Shown: positions 44,302 through 54,587 of the stretch, in pieces | How the letters are laid out: each line of letters opens with the position of its first letter | Numbering within the stretch: the first letter of the stretch is position 1 | Source of the DNA: Thalassotalea psychrophila | GTDB taxonomy: Bacteria > Pseudomonadota > Gammaproteobacteria > Enterobacterales > Alteromonadaceae | Direction of reading: 5' to 3' | DNA: 64,000 bases | Assembly: GCF_031583595.1 (NCBI RefSeq) | Contig: NZ_CP134145.1 | Span: 1,922,001 to 1,986,000, forward strand | Notes under the pieces: model-generated | Seen by the model: only the letters and a program-made list of their open reading frames with translations | What the model was told of the DNA's origin: nothing | The model's database searches: none | Translations under genes and position numbers: made by a program

Positions 44302-45645
44302 TCAATAATTATCTTCATTGACACTATTGCCGTTAGCTAGAAACATGCTGTTATAAATTTTAGTGGCAAATTCATCGGTCATACCTGACAAATAATCTGC
44401 AATCACCCGTTGTGGGTTATGGCTGTTTTCACAAGCATTTAACCAACGTAGGCAAGTGGCATCAGGAAGTAGTCGTTGTGGATCGCTGGCAAAAGCTTCA
44501 AACAACTCCATAACGATTTGTTGTCCCTTATATTCCATACGCTGAATGTTGGTTTGTTTGATCACAAACTTATACACATAATCTTTAAATACATCTAATG
44601 CTGCTGCCTGAGTTTCTGGTAGGGCGGCATTATATCTTAATAACGGCTCGGCAAAGCTTGCACCTTTAACCTTATTTAAATCGATGAGCTCAATGGCGGT
44701 TATTAAATAATTAACTAAAGAGCCAATGCCATCTTTTTGCTTATGATGTTGTTTAGAAAATAGCTTGTCAGCCAAATCATTGGCGATTTCATTTAGCCAA
44801 GACTCACCTAAAGCTTTTAATGGTTTAATGACATGTTCAACAAAACTGTCTTTATTTACTACTCCTGTAACTATGGCATCTTCCATGTCATGTATACCGT
44901 AAGCAATATCATCAGCAAGCTCCATCATTGAGCAATCAAATGATTTGAACTGAGTTTTATGATGTTTATTGGTATTAACGCTTATTTTTTGAAATTGCGC
45001 TATATCATCATCAGATAGTGGCTCCAAGACCCAGTTGAGAAGCTCAATATCATCAATGTATAAACCTTTTGGCGGATGCCAGTCACTGGCTTTTAACTGT
45101 CTAAAATTAACTGGTGCAGCAGGAACTTGATGGTTGGCTAGTTTATCGATGATTTGTGGGTACTTTAATAAACCTAATAACGTTCTTCTGCTCAGATTCA
45201 TGCCAAAATGTTCGGTATATGGTTCAAGTTTGGTGACAATACGAAACGTTTGGCCATTACCTTCAAATCCGCCAAAGTTATGCATCATGTAATTTAATGC
45301 CACTTCTCCACCATGACCAAATGGTGGATGACCAATATCATGGGCCAAGCAAATTGCTTCAATTAATGAATCTTCATTGGGTAACAAAAGGTTGCATTGC
45401 TCGGAATATTTAGAACGAAGTTGTGCGGTTATACCTGAGCCAATTTGTGCCGCTTCTAATGAATGGGTGAGGCGAGTACGGTAAAAGTCACTTTGGCCAA
45501 TGCCCATAACCTGGGTTTTTGCCTGTAAGCGTCTGAATGCGGCAGAGTGTAAAATCCTTGCTCTATCGCGTTGAAACGGAGAACGATGGTCTTGTTGTCG
45601 TGAAGAGCCGTTTGATAATCGTCTTTGCAGCCAGTTCTCGTTCAT
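44302..45645 (-). CDS. Deoxyguanosinetriphosphate triphosphohydrolase-like protein (447 aa)
   Basis: HD-domain nucleotide hydrolase: RLTHSLEAAQIGSG (first His), LAHDIGHPPFGHGGE (HD pair) and MMELADDIAYGIHDMEDAI (last Asp) make up the metal site. QAKTQVMGIGQSDFYRTRLT at about 41-60 is also typical. The length and the insertions are those of the dGTPase-like subgroup (YP/Dgt type 2) common in Alteromonadales and Vibrio, which hydrolyse dNTPs to deoxynucleosides and triphosphate. GGATG lies just upstream of ATG. Monocistronic. Confidence 0.88.
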   Translation of the reverse strand: MNENWLQRRLSNGSSRQQDHRSPFQRDRARILHSAAFRRLQAKTQVMGIGQSDFYRTRLTHSLEAAQIGSGITAQLRSKYSEQCNLLLPNEDSLIEAICLAHDIGHPPFGHGGEVALNYMMHNFGGFEGNGQTFRIVTKLEPYTEHFGMNLSRRTLLGLLKYPQIIDKLANHQVPAAPVNFRQLKASDWHPPKGLYIDDIELLNWVLEPLSDDDIAQFQKISVNTNKHHKTQFKSFDCSMMELADDIAYGIHDMEDAIVTGVVNKDSFVEHVIKPLKALGESWLNEIANDLADKLFSKQHHKQKDGIGSLVNYLITAIELIDLNKVKGASFAEPLLRYNAALPETQAAALDVFKDYVYKFVIKQTNIQRMEYKGQQIVMELFEAFASDPQRLLPDATCLRWLNACENSHNPQRVIADYLSGMTDEFATKIYNSMFLANGNSVNEDNY

Positions 45646-45746
45646 TAAACATCCAGTTTGATAAAGCTATAGCTTTAACATACTGAATTCAAAATAAATA
45701 TCAACAAAATTAAAGGAATTAAAGGGGGCAGAAGATAAAAGTAGTA

Positions 45747-45815
45747 AAAGGGGTCAGTACCCTTTACTAAACAAATTATATAGAGACCTCCAGAATAAAG
45801 GGTACTGACCCCTTT
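45747..45815. repeat. Perfect 20-bp inverted repeat (GGGGTCAGTACCC type)
   Basis: Left arm AAAGGGGTCAGTACCCTTTA (45747-45766), right arm its exact complement (45796-45815), loop 29 nt. Related in wording to the GGGTCAGAGTC palindromes elsewhere here. It ends 11 nt from the LysR stop and probably acts as its terminator. Confidence 0.9.
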
Positions 45816-45826
45816 AACCTAACCGT

Positions 45827-46726
45827 TTATTCTCGATCCGATTTGTGTTCATCTAAAATGATTTTTTCAAGGAGTAATACGCCCGGGCCAGCGTTATCTC
45901 TATCTGGAATAACTAAGGTTACTGGTACTTGAATTTGGGCTGAGCCTTCAAGGTTTATTGCTTTCAAACTACCATCATTCATTTCACTTTCAATTAAGTG
46001 ACAAGGTAGCCAACAAAAGCCAATGCCTTGTTTCAATATGGTACTTGCTTCATAGAAACTGGACACGGTCCATCGTTTTTCGGCTTTAAGCCAGCCTTTA
46101 TCGGGTTTTTCTTTACCGGTATCGCTGATCACTATTTGTAAATGTCTGGCGAGCTCTTCACTACTGATAGATTCTTGCTGAAGAATTTCATGACTATTAT
46201 GGCAAACAGGAATGAGTGTTGTACTACACAGGTGATTACCGCGAAATCCTTCTGCGGTGCTTGGGCTTAAAACAATATCTGCAGTTTTATTTTTAATAGC
46301 TTCTGTAGATCCTGAAATCACTTCATCGGTAATTTTTAACCGACTACCATGACTTTGTGGCCAATATTCTTGTAACGCTTTTAACAATCGATGTTTAGGA
46401 TACAAGACCTCACAAGCGATGGTGATTTCAGCCTCCCAACCGCCATTTAAGGTGTCGGCAAAATCTTCAATTGATTGAATATCTTCTAGTAATTTTTTAG
46501 AGCGACGAAGCATTGCTGAACCAGCTTCAGTAAGCTTTGTTTGTCTACCTTCAACTTCTAATAATGCTAAACCCAACTGTGTTTGTAATTTGGCTACCGC
46601 ATGGTTTAATGACGATTGGCTTTTGTTAAGTGCTTCACTAGCTTTAGCATAGCTACCATATTCAACTACAGCATGAAAAATTCGCCATTGTTCTATGGTA
46701 GTTTTGGCACGAAAGATTTTATCCAT
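45827..46726 (-). CDS. LysR-family transcriptional regulator (299 aa)
   Basis: N-terminal winged helix-turn-helix (WRIFHAVVEYGSYAKASEAL, then LNKSQSSLNHAVAKLQTQLG, GRQTKLTEAG) and a substrate-binding C-domain from about 90 on. AGAG precedes ATG by 6 nt. It lies 11 nt downstream of cmoB on the same strand, so it is probably transcribed as the third gene of a cmoA-cmoB-lysR unit, unlike the more usual divergent LysR arrangement. Target genes are not evident from the context. Confidence 0.85.
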   Translation of the reverse strand: MDKIFRAKTTIEQWRIFHAVVEYGSYAKASEALNKSQSSLNHAVAKLQTQLGLALLEVEGRQTKLTEAGSAMLRRSKKLLEDIQSIEDFADTLNGGWEAEITIACEVLYPKHRLLKALQEYWPQSHGSRLKITDEVISGSTEAIKNKTADIVLSPSTAEGFRGNHLCSTTLIPVCHNSHEILQQESISSEELARHLQIVISDTGKEKPDKGWLKAEKRWTVSSFYEASTILKQGIGFCWLPCHLIESEMNDGSLKAINLEGSAQIQVPVTLVIPDRDNAGPGVLLLEKIILDEHKSDRE

Positions 46727-46737
46727 AGTGAACTCTA

Positions 46738-47703
46738 CTAAATATTTGCAACAATGATTGCTCGAAGAGGAGCAGGGTGGCCTTCGATTGTTTTTGATGA
46801 ATCGTTAGGATCTAAGAAGTCTTCTAACGATTCTGTATCCATCCAAGGCGTTTGGCGTTGTTCTTCAAAGGCTGTTTGATCAGTATTTACCACACGAACA
46901 TTTTTGAAACCTAGGCGCTGCATCCAAAACACTAAGGCCTCACAACTTGGTAAAAACCAAACATTACGCATTTTAGCATATCGATCGCCCGGTACTAGTA
47001 CCGTATGTTTATCGCCTTCAATAACCAGGGTTTCTAAGACTAATTCACCGCCAGGGGCTAATTGTGCTTTAAGTTGTTGTAAGAAATCGATTGGTGATTT
47101 GCGATGATATAACACGCCCATGGCAAACACAGTATCAAATGACTTTAGTTCAGGTAAGTGCTCAACACCTATGGGTAACAGGTTAACGTTATCGTCTTTA
47201 ATGAAGTGCTGCATTGCTCTAAATTGCATCATAAATAACTGAGTGGGATCAACACCGACAACAAATTTTGCCCCTTCACCGCGCATACGCCATAAGTGAT
47301 AGCCACTACCACAACCAATATCTAACACGTAACGGTCTTTTAAATCGCTGATATGGGGCTTAAGACGGTCCCATTTAAAATCACTACGCCATTCTGTATC
47401 TATATGTACGCCATGGATATGATATGGGCCTTTACGCCAAGGTTTAAAGTTCATTAATAAATTGCTAATGCGCTTCTGTTCACCGTCACTGATATCACTG
47501 GCTGAGCCAATAGTCACACTGTCTTTTAATTCAACGTGGCTGGGGCTAGTGTCTGGTAGGGCATCAATGGTTTTTTGCCATTTTGAAAATTCACCATGCA
47601 AGTCATTTTTTTGCCAATAGCTAAGTTGTTCGGGTAAACATGTTAGCCAATGAGCTAAGCGGTTACCTGCGATTTGTTGATAAAATTTATTAAATAATTT
47701 CAT
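46738..47703 (-). CDS. cmoB: tRNA U34 carboxymethyltransferase CmoB
   Basis: SAM-fold enzyme that uses carboxy-S-adenosylmethionine to convert 5-hydroxyuridine at wobble position 34 to cmo5U. Family marks: RKGPYHIHGVHIDTEWRSD, motif I VLDIGCGSGYHLWRMRGEG (about 125-143), VGVDPTQLFMMQFRAMQHF and FDTVFAMGVLYHRKSPIDFL. 321 residues, normal length. It follows cmoA by 16 nt, as in most gammaproteobacteria. Confidence 0.95.
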   Translation of the reverse strand: MKLFNKFYQQIAGNRLAHWLTCLPEQLSYWQKNDLHGEFSKWQKTIDALPDTSPSHVELKDSVTIGSASDISDGEQKRISNLLMNFKPWRKGPYHIHGVHIDTEWRSDFKWDRLKPHISDLKDRYVLDIGCGSGYHLWRMRGEGAKFVVGVDPTQLFMMQFRAMQHFIKDDNVNLLPIGVEHLPELKSFDTVFAMGVLYHRKSPIDFLQQLKAQLAPGGELVLETLVIEGDKHTVLVPGDRYAKMRNVWFLPSCEALVFWMQRLGFKNVRVVNTDQTAFEEQRQTPWMDTESLEDFLDPNDSSKTIEGHPAPLRAIIVANI

Positions 47704-47719
47704 AAAAGTATTGAGATCA

Positions 47720-48454
47720 CTATTTGATGGCGATTAAAGAGAAAAAGTTGAAACATTGAAACCATGGCGTGGCATGACTAAAGCCAGCATCGTTTAAATG
47801 TTGTAAATGGGTATTTAGCTGATCGGGCTTCATTACATTTTCAATAGCGGCACGCTTTTGCGCAATTTCTAAATCACTGTAGCCGTTTGCTCGTTTAAAG
47901 TTGTGATGTAAATCATTGAGCAAATCCATACACACAGGATCTTCATCATAAATTTTTTCTGATAACACTAATATACCACCGGGTACTAAGGCCTTGGCAA
48001 TGTTGTTTAACAGTGTTTGACGATTTTCTGGAGCAATAAACTGCAAGGTGAAGTTTAAAACAATAACTGACGCGTTATGCATGTCTTCAGCTAAAATGTC
48101 GCCTTGTTTAACCATGCATGGCGTTTTTGCTTTAAAAGCGTTTACATGAATTTGACAGCGTTCGACCATTTCTTTCGAGTTATCAATAGAAATAATATTA
48201 CAACTATCGGCAATAATATTTTGTCGCATAGCTAAACTTGCTGCGCCCAAGGAACAGCCTAAATCATAAATGTTGGTGTTATCTTGTGCATAACGTGCGC
48301 TAAGTTCACCAATAGTTTCAATGATAGTGTTGTAACCTGGAACCGAACGCTTGATCATGTCAGGAAACACTTCTACAACTTGCGCATCGAAGCGAAAATC
48401 AGCAATTGTTTGCTTTGGGGATGAATATATAAGATCTTTTTCGTGCTTGCTCAT
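47720..48454 (-). CDS. cmoA: Carboxy-S-adenosyl-L-methionine synthase CmoA
   Basis: Makes Cx-SAM from SAM and prephenate for CmoB. Start set at ATG 48454, one codon inside an open TTG. Motif I reads YDLGCSLGAASLAMRQN (about 64-80), with ISIDNSKEMVERCQ, VIVLNFTLQFI and GGILVLSEKI following, all typical of CmoA. 244 residues. First gene of the cmoAB(-lysR) unit, divergent from the diguanylate cyclase gene at 48656. Confidence 0.95.
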   Translation of the reverse strand: MSKHEKDLIYSSPKQTIADFRFDAQVVEVFPDMIKRSVPGYNTIIETIGELSARYAQDNTNIYDLGCSLGAASLAMRQNIIADSCNIISIDNSKEMVERCQIHVNAFKAKTPCMVKQGDILAEDMHNASVIVLNFTLQFIAPENRQTLLNNIAKALVPGGILVLSEKIYDEDPVCMDLLNDLHHNFKRANGYSDLEIAQKRAAIENVMKPDQLNTHLQHLNDAGFSHATPWFQCFNFFSLIAIK

Positions 48455-48655
48455 CAAAAAAACTACTAAACTTGAATAATTTCATTATTTTAGCTTAAAA
48501 CTTGGCTTTACAAAACCATTGCAATTTAATATCCCTAAATTTTACGATAATTAAGATAGGTTTTTTACCAATTAAAACTGGAAAACTACTAAAAAATCAG
48601 ATCGTTGCTATATTTAAATTGTGCTATTTCTATAAAGGTCGAACACGTTGTTAAT

Positions 48656-51520
48656 ATGAGTTTATTAAAGGTCAAACCCCTGCTCAAGACTACAATTTTT
48701 TTACTGTTATATTGTTTAATGGCTAATGCAAACGGGTTTGCTAACAATAACAATAACAATGAAAATAAAACCAGTTATTCTATAGCAATATCAGACTTTT
48801 CCTACCCATTTCATTTTATTGAGAATGAGCAACCTGCCGGCGCCATGGTGGATGTTTGGCGGCTTTGGGCCAAAAAACAAAATGTAAATGTTGAATTTAA
48901 AGTGACCGACTTCGAACAGGGCTTAAACTCAGTAGCCAATGGCCACATTGATATTCATGCTGGCTTTACGCAAACCGTTGAGCGGGGCAAACAGTTAGCG
49001 TTTTCGCAACAAATAATGCTCAGTGAAAATTATTTGTATTTATCAATGCGATTAAGTGATATCACCACTATGAAGCAAGTGGCCCCATATACTATTGGGG
49101 TGTTAAACGGTTCTCTCGAACAAAAGTTGCTCAGCAGTAATCACAATCACTTAAATTTAAAGTCTTTTTCTACCCGAAATGAAATGTATGAAGCTGCATT
49201 AAGTCATAAAATCCTTATTTATGCAGATGATAATGAAGGCAATAAAGGTTTTAAGGCATACAAAGACTTGCGTAAGGAATATCCGTTTTCAAAAAGGTTT
49301 AAAATTTTTGAAAATCCAGTTGTTGGTGGAGTAAATAAAACTAATACCGAATTACTCGGTTTTGTAAACGATGGATTATCGAAAATAAGCGAACATGAAT
49401 ATCAAAGTTTACTCTCGGTTTGGCGAAAATATGGCATAAATAAAAATGCAATTTCAGTCGCATATCCTCCAGAAAGACCACCTTATTCAGTCATGGATAG
49501 AACGGGTCAGGCACGAGGTATGTTTATTGATATCTGGAAATTATGGGCTAAAGAAACAGATAAAACACTGGAATTTATTCCGATTAACCGGGTGGATAGT
49601 TATGACATTATCGAAAGCGGCTTGGTTGATGTACATATAGGTATTCCTCTGGATAAGCAGAGCAGTCTTTATGATAAGAACAGTTGGTTGATACATTCAA
49701 CTTATGCTCAGATATATTTATCTAGCGCAAAACGCAGGATAAATTCAATGAAAGAGCTGGGTGGAAAAGCAGTAGGTATTTTTAAAACTTCGCCATATTT
49801 AGGCGAAATTCAAAGTCAATATGAAGATGTGAATTTCGTTAAGTTCAACAGTGTAAAGGCTATGTTGGAGGCCGAGCGTTCGGGTAAAGTCACTGGCTTT
49901 ATTGCAGCTCGAGAAAGTGTCGAAGCAGAAATTCAAAACATGAATTTAACGGGGGTTTACAAACGTTTAATCACGCCTAGGTATCAAGTTGACTTTAATG
50001 TGGTTACCAATCCAGATAATCAAATTTTACAACAGTTATTATTGAAAGGAGCAGCTCAGCTTGGCAATAATCAAACTGCTGCGATTAAAGCCACGTGGCT
50101 GAAGGCCGTCGAACAAGAGACTTCAGTAGTGAGTAATTACCTTGCTGATCTAACTCCAGAAGAAGCAATTTTTTTAAGTAGAAAAAATGAATTCACCGTT
50201 GGCGTTTTAAATAACTATAAACCGGTTGAATTTACTGGAGAAAATGGTGAGGTAAAAGGCATTAATAGAGATATTCTTGATGTTATATCTAAGCATACAG
50301 GTGTTAAGTTTACCTATGTGACCTATGACTATTGGTCTGATTTATTTCACGATTTTTTAAATCAAAAATATGACATCGCATTAGGCATAACGCCTAGTGA
50401 AGATCGACGCGACAAAATGCATTTCAGTAAACGTTATTACAGCATTCCATGGGGAGTAATTGGCCAACCTAAGTTTCAAGACAAAGTTTACAGTCTTAAT
50501 TCACTCGAAGGGTTAACGGTAGCGATTATTCAAGATTATATATCGATAGAATTCATCAAAGATAAATACCCTCTGATAAAACTCAGATTGGTTGAAGATG
50601 TTGCCGAAGGTGCTGAATTAGTTAATAACGGTGAAGTAGATGCTTATATTGATTTTTTCCCAATATTAACAAACATGATCCTTGATTATGATATTGAAAC
50701 ATTCAAGATTGAGTATCTAAATGACCTGCCCCCTGAAGAAAACCACATGGCGATAAATTATGATTACCCCGAATTGGCAGGTATTTTAAATAAGGGGATT
50801 AATACCATTAGCGAAAGTGATTATGAAAATATTCGTGATTATTGGTTACGAACTATTATCGCAGAAGGGTATGACAAAAATATGGTAATTCGGACCAGTT
50901 TACAGGTAGGGATCATTATTTTGTTTGTTGTCGGTAGTGTGTTGTGGTGGAGTTATCGAATGCGCACTGAAATTACCAAACGACGTGAACTTGAAAAGGA
51001 ATTAAGGTTTTTGGCCAGCCATGACGGCTTAACTTCATTAGCAAATAGACGATTGTTTGAAGAGCATTTACACAGTTCAATAAAACTGCATAAAAGACGC
51101 AAAGAAAACCTAGCGATATTATTTATTGATATTGATGGCTTTAAAGCGGTCAATGATAATTATGGTCATGCTATTGGTGATGAGTTATTAATTAAAATCA
51201 GTAAGTTGATGCTTGGTTCGGTACGCGATTCAGATATTGTCAGTCGCTTTGGTGGTGATGAGTTTATCGTTTTATTAAACCAAGTAAGCTCAGTAGATGC
51301 AGCCAATAAAGTTGCAAAAAAACTCATTGAAATTTTATCCACTCCCATTGATTTAACTGACTGTCAGGTAACTATTGGCGCCAGTGTTGGTATTTCCTTC
51401 TACCCAAATGATGAGTCTGATGTTGAAAAGCTTATTTCTTTGGCTGACACAAGGATGTATCAGGTGAAAACTCAAGGGAAAAATAACTACTTGTCGACCA
51501 CTGCCGATGAGGTGCAATAG
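48656..51520 (+). CDS. Triple solute-binding-domain diguanylate cyclase (954 aa)
   Basis: Start set at ATG 48656 (MSLLKVKPLLKTTIFLLLYC), which opens a signal peptide. Three consecutive SBP_bac_3-type domains follow in the periplasm (about 38-265, 270-490, 505-735), then one transmembrane helix (about 750-772) and a cytoplasmic GGDEF domain. The GGDEF motif is intact (866-870), and the RDSD inhibitory I-site sits five residues upstream (857-860). So it should make c-di-GMP in response to small periplasmic ligands, with product inhibition. The next gene starts 1 nt after its stop and has the same plan, so the two form an operon of opposed c-di-GMP enzymes. Confidence 0.88.
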   Translation: MSLLKVKPLLKTTIFLLLYCLMANANGFANNNNNNENKTSYSIAISDFSYPFHFIENEQPAGAMVDVWRLWAKKQNVNVEFKVTDFEQGLNSVANGHIDIHAGFTQTVERGKQLAFSQQIMLSENYLYLSMRLSDITTMKQVAPYTIGVLNGSLEQKLLSSNHNHLNLKSFSTRNEMYEAALSHKILIYADDNEGNKGFKAYKDLRKEYPFSKRFKIFENPVVGGVNKTNTELLGFVNDGLSKISEHEYQSLLSVWRKYGINKNAISVAYPPERPPYSVMDRTGQARGMFIDIWKLWAKETDKTLEFIPINRVDSYDIIESGLVDVHIGIPLDKQSSLYDKNSWLIHSTYAQIYLSSAKRRINSMKELGGKAVGIFKTSPYLGEIQSQYEDVNFVKFNSVKAMLEAERSGKVTGFIAARESVEAEIQNMNLTGVYKRLITPRYQVDFNVVTNPDNQILQQLLLKGAAQLGNNQTAAIKATWLKAVEQETSVVSNYLADLTPEEAIFLSRKNEFTVGVLNNYKPVEFTGENGEVKGINRDILDVISKHTGVKFTYVTYDYWSDLFHDFLNQKYDIALGITPSEDRRDKMHFSKRYYSIPWGVIGQPKFQDKVYSLNSLEGLTVAIIQDYISIEFIKDKYPLIKLRLVEDVAEGAELVNNGEVDAYIDFFPILTNMILDYDIETFKIEYLNDLPPEENHMAINYDYPELAGILNKGINTISESDYENIRDYWLRTIIAEGYDKNMVIRTSLQVGIIILFVVGSVLWWSYRMRTEITKRRELEKELRFLASHDGLTSLANRRLFEEHLHSSIKLHKRRKENLAILFIDIDGFKAVNDNYGHAIGDELLIKISKLMLGSVRDSDIVSRFGGDEFIVLLNQVSSVDAANKVAKKLIEILSTPIDLTDCQVTIGASVGISFYPNDESDVEKLISLADTRMYQVKTQGKNNYLSTTADEVQ

Positions 51521-51521
51521 G

Positions 51522-54365
51522 ATGAAATATTTACTTCTATTTAAACATAAATTAAAGAAACCGCTATTGTTTATTGGAATACTGTGTTTGAGTTTAATTG
51601 CGAGTAATTCTTTACTATTTGCCGCCACTCAATCGCAATCTAAACTTGTGCAGTTATTTGAAGATAAAACCATCCATGTCGCACTTTATAATGACGATAT
51701 TGCTACTACCATGTTGTTTGATGCCTTATCAAAAGAGCGTAACTTTACTGTTAAATATCAAAAGTATATGTCTTATTCTTCAGCTGTACAGTCTGTAATC
51801 AGCGGTAAAAATCACTTTATGGGAAATGTTAGGTATCATCCGATGCTTAAAAATAAGCTTGCTTACTCAGCGCCAACTCACATCAATGAATTGTATTTGA
51901 TCACTTCCAACCCACGATTAAAACAAGACTTTGATGAACATCGTATTGGTATTCATCAAGAATTAATGACAAAAGATGCTATCAGGCATGTTTTACAAGG
52001 TGCGAAATTGGTGGAGTATAAAGATACCAATGAAGCACTTTCCTTATTAGAAGCTGGCGAAGTTGATGGGGTGGTTGACTTTCTATCTAATAATGTTGAG
52101 ATTTTTACCGAGCAATATTATAAAACTAATCTTGATTTACAATTGTCTTCACAAGTCGTTTCCCTTATTACTCAGCCAGGCGAAATGGAGCCGTTGTTGA
52201 AGGTCCTTACTGATTATTTAAACCAGGATGACTTTCAAAAATCAGTTAACGTTAAACGAAATGAGTTAAAAAGAAAAGCGCAGCAGGCGGTAATTAAATA
52301 TTTGGTGAAACAATCCAATTTAAATTTAGATAAAGAATATATTTTTAACTTAGAGGTGAGAAGACCATTTATATACTTTGATGGCAACCATGAGTTAACA
52401 GGGGTTTTCGTTGAGGTGATTAAAAAATCCTGCAAGTTAATCTCAATATCCTGTGTGTTAAAAGCAAATGCACAGACTTCATGGGATAGCCTTTACAATG
52501 AATTTCTTGCTAATGAGGTGCAGGGGATTGCTCCCTTAACTATTCTTGATGAACGCAAGAAACAAGTTAATTTCACTAACGAAGCGCATTACAATCAGAT
52601 GGTTATCTTGAAACGAACTAACTTTAAAGATGATGAATTTGATCATGTATCCGAGCTTTATGCCCAAAGAATGGGGGTAGTCAAAAATGACTTTTCTGAA
52701 TGGTTATTAAGAAATTATATCCCACAAATGGCATTTGAATATTACGATACGATTGATGATGCATTTCAAGGGTTGATTGATAAAGAAGTTGACTATATTA
52801 CCAGCTCAAAATCATATATTAATTCTCAGTTAGAAAACAATATTGTTAATGTCACTTTTGATCAACGAATAAATACTTATCATGATATTCCTTTAGGTGT
52901 TGGTTTTAACAAAACTGAAGAGGGAAGGAATCTGGCCGCCCTTTTTAATCAGGCTTTTAAAGTTATTAATTTGAAAAGAATTGTTCGAGAAGGGATACCT
53001 CAGTTTGATTTTGCAGAGCAAATTAGTAACCAACAAACAAAACAAAGAAGAACCGTAATTTTCGCCATAATTATATTAAGTATACTCATTTATTTAACCT
53101 TGAAATTTCGTCGTATATCTTTTCAGGATGATTTAACCGGTTTGATGAATCGTCGGGGCTTCAATCATAATTACCCACAACAGTTTGATGACAAACTAAC
53201 GATGATATTTCTTGATGTCATTAACCTTAAAGAAAAAAATGATTTTTTTGGGTTAAATGAAGGTGATTTTATTTTGAAGACTTTATCTGCTCATTTTAAA
53301 AAGCTGATCCCTAATGGTGAAGTGATTCGTTTTGGTGGTAACGAGTTCATAATTTTGTCAGAGTTTAATAAAGCTCAATGTAGTGATTTTATACAATCCA
53401 TTAAGAGTGTCGAAGTATATTCAACCAAACAACAAATTAATCATAATGTAAGTTTTAATACCATAGTTGTTGAAAAAGGCACTCATTATCAGCAACTAGA
53501 ACAGTTATTTTCCATTATTTACATTGCATTGAGAAAACAAAAACAAGATCACGAAAACGACATTTGCTATATCAATAATGATTCTATTGTAATGTACCTA
53601 AAGATCAGCGAATTTCGAAAAAGTCTGACTAATGCACTGCAAAACAAAGAGCTAACAGCATTTTTTCAACCTATATTTGATTTATCTGAAGATAAAGTTA
53701 TTGGAGTTGAAGGATTGTCTAGGTGGTATTGTAACGATAAATTATTAACCCCGTACTTTTACTTCGATGAACTTAAAGCCCTTAATAAAGAAGCCGAGCT
53801 TGATTTTTTAATGATTGAAATTATGGATGATTGTTTTATCAAGTTAAAACAAAAAGGGCTCATTGATGAGCAATTTAAAATGAACATCAATATCTCATTT
53901 GCTTCATTTCGTAAAGCCAACGAGCTCTATCAAATGTTGGAGAATATGCGTGCACCCAAATCACAGGTATGCCTGGAAATTCTTGAAGATACGGTGCTTG
54001 ATGAAAATTTACTTGAAAAATTTTCGGTATTAACTCAAATGGGATTTAATGTAGCTATTGATGATTTTGGTGCCGGTTTTATGTCTATTGAACAAATAAA
54101 AAGCCATTACATTACTACGGTAAAACTGGACCGTTCGTTATTACCATTAAACATTACTACCTCATCAGCTGACCTAACAGCATTACAAAGCTTGTTCACG
54201 TTATTGAAGAATTTTGATAAACGAGTGGTAATGGAAGGTGTTGAAACTAAGGAGCAAGTTGAATTGCTCAAACAAAATAATATAAATATTGTACAGGGCT
54301 ATTATTTATCTAAACCAATATCATTTGATGAACTATCTGATTTTCTAGAACATAAGAGAAAATAA
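51522..54365 (+). CDS. Dual solute-binding-domain GGDEF-EAL protein, probably a phosphodiesterase (947 aa)
   Basis: Start at ATG 51522 right after the upstream stop (GAGG about 10 nt before it). Hydrophobic N-terminus, two SBP-like periplasmic domains (about 40-250 and 265-495), a transmembrane helix (about 510-530), a degenerate GGDEF domain in which the motif reads GGNEF (605-609), and an EAL domain (about 695-940). In the EAL domain the ExL motif reads EGL (Glu 730). The other catalytic elements are kept: NINIS, LEILED, AIDDFGAG, VKLDRS, MEGVE and VQGYYLSKP. I infer a catalytically dead cyclase domain regulating an active c-di-GMP phosphodiesterase. Cotranscribed with the cyclase at 48656. 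Confidence 0.86.
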   Translation: MKYLLLFKHKLKKPLLFIGILCLSLIASNSLLFAATQSQSKLVQLFEDKTIHVALYNDDIATTMLFDALSKERNFTVKYQKYMSYSSAVQSVISGKNHFMGNVRYHPMLKNKLAYSAPTHINELYLITSNPRLKQDFDEHRIGIHQELMTKDAIRHVLQGAKLVEYKDTNEALSLLEAGEVDGVVDFLSNNVEIFTEQYYKTNLDLQLSSQVVSLITQPGEMEPLLKVLTDYLNQDDFQKSVNVKRNELKRKAQQAVIKYLVKQSNLNLDKEYIFNLEVRRPFIYFDGNHELTGVFVEVIKKSCKLISISCVLKANAQTSWDSLYNEFLANEVQGIAPLTILDERKKQVNFTNEAHYNQMVILKRTNFKDDEFDHVSELYAQRMGVVKNDFSEWLLRNYIPQMAFEYYDTIDDAFQGLIDKEVDYITSSKSYINSQLENNIVNVTFDQRINTYHDIPLGVGFNKTEEGRNLAALFNQAFKVINLKRIVREGIPQFDFAEQISNQQTKQRRTVIFAIIILSILIYLTLKFRRISFQDDLTGLMNRRGFNHNYPQQFDDKLTMIFLDVINLKEKNDFFGLNEGDFILKTLSAHFKKLIPNGEVIRFGGNEFIILSEFNKAQCSDFIQSIKSVEVYSTKQQINHNVSFNTIVVEKGTHYQQLEQLFSIIYIALRKQKQDHENDICYINNDSIVMYLKISEFRKSLTNALQNKELTAFFQPIFDLSEDKVIGVEGLSRWYCNDKLLTPYFYFDELKALNKEAELDFLMIEIMDDCFIKLKQKGLIDEQFKMNINISFASFRKANELYQMLENMRAPKSQVCLEILEDTVLDENLLEKFSVLTQMGFNVAIDDFGAGFMSIEQIKSHYITTVKLDRSLLPLNITTSSADLTALQSLFTLLKNFDKRVVMEGVETKEQVELLKQNNINIVQGYYLSKPISFDELSDFLEHKRK

Positions 54366-54587
54366 AGTTAGTTAGACATTAACCGTTGCACAATTCGCAG
54401 GTTTATTAAAAGCCAAGGTATTTCATCTATTTTCAGGTGACTTTAGCGTTGTTTGCTTTATAATAACCGCTTTTAAATTTTAGCATCTTTGCAAAGGCAA
54501 TTAATTCGCATTTGCTTGGCTGAATCGAATTTAGCCAATTGAATAAATTCAAGATGTATAGCAATATAATTTTCAGGATATAACGAA

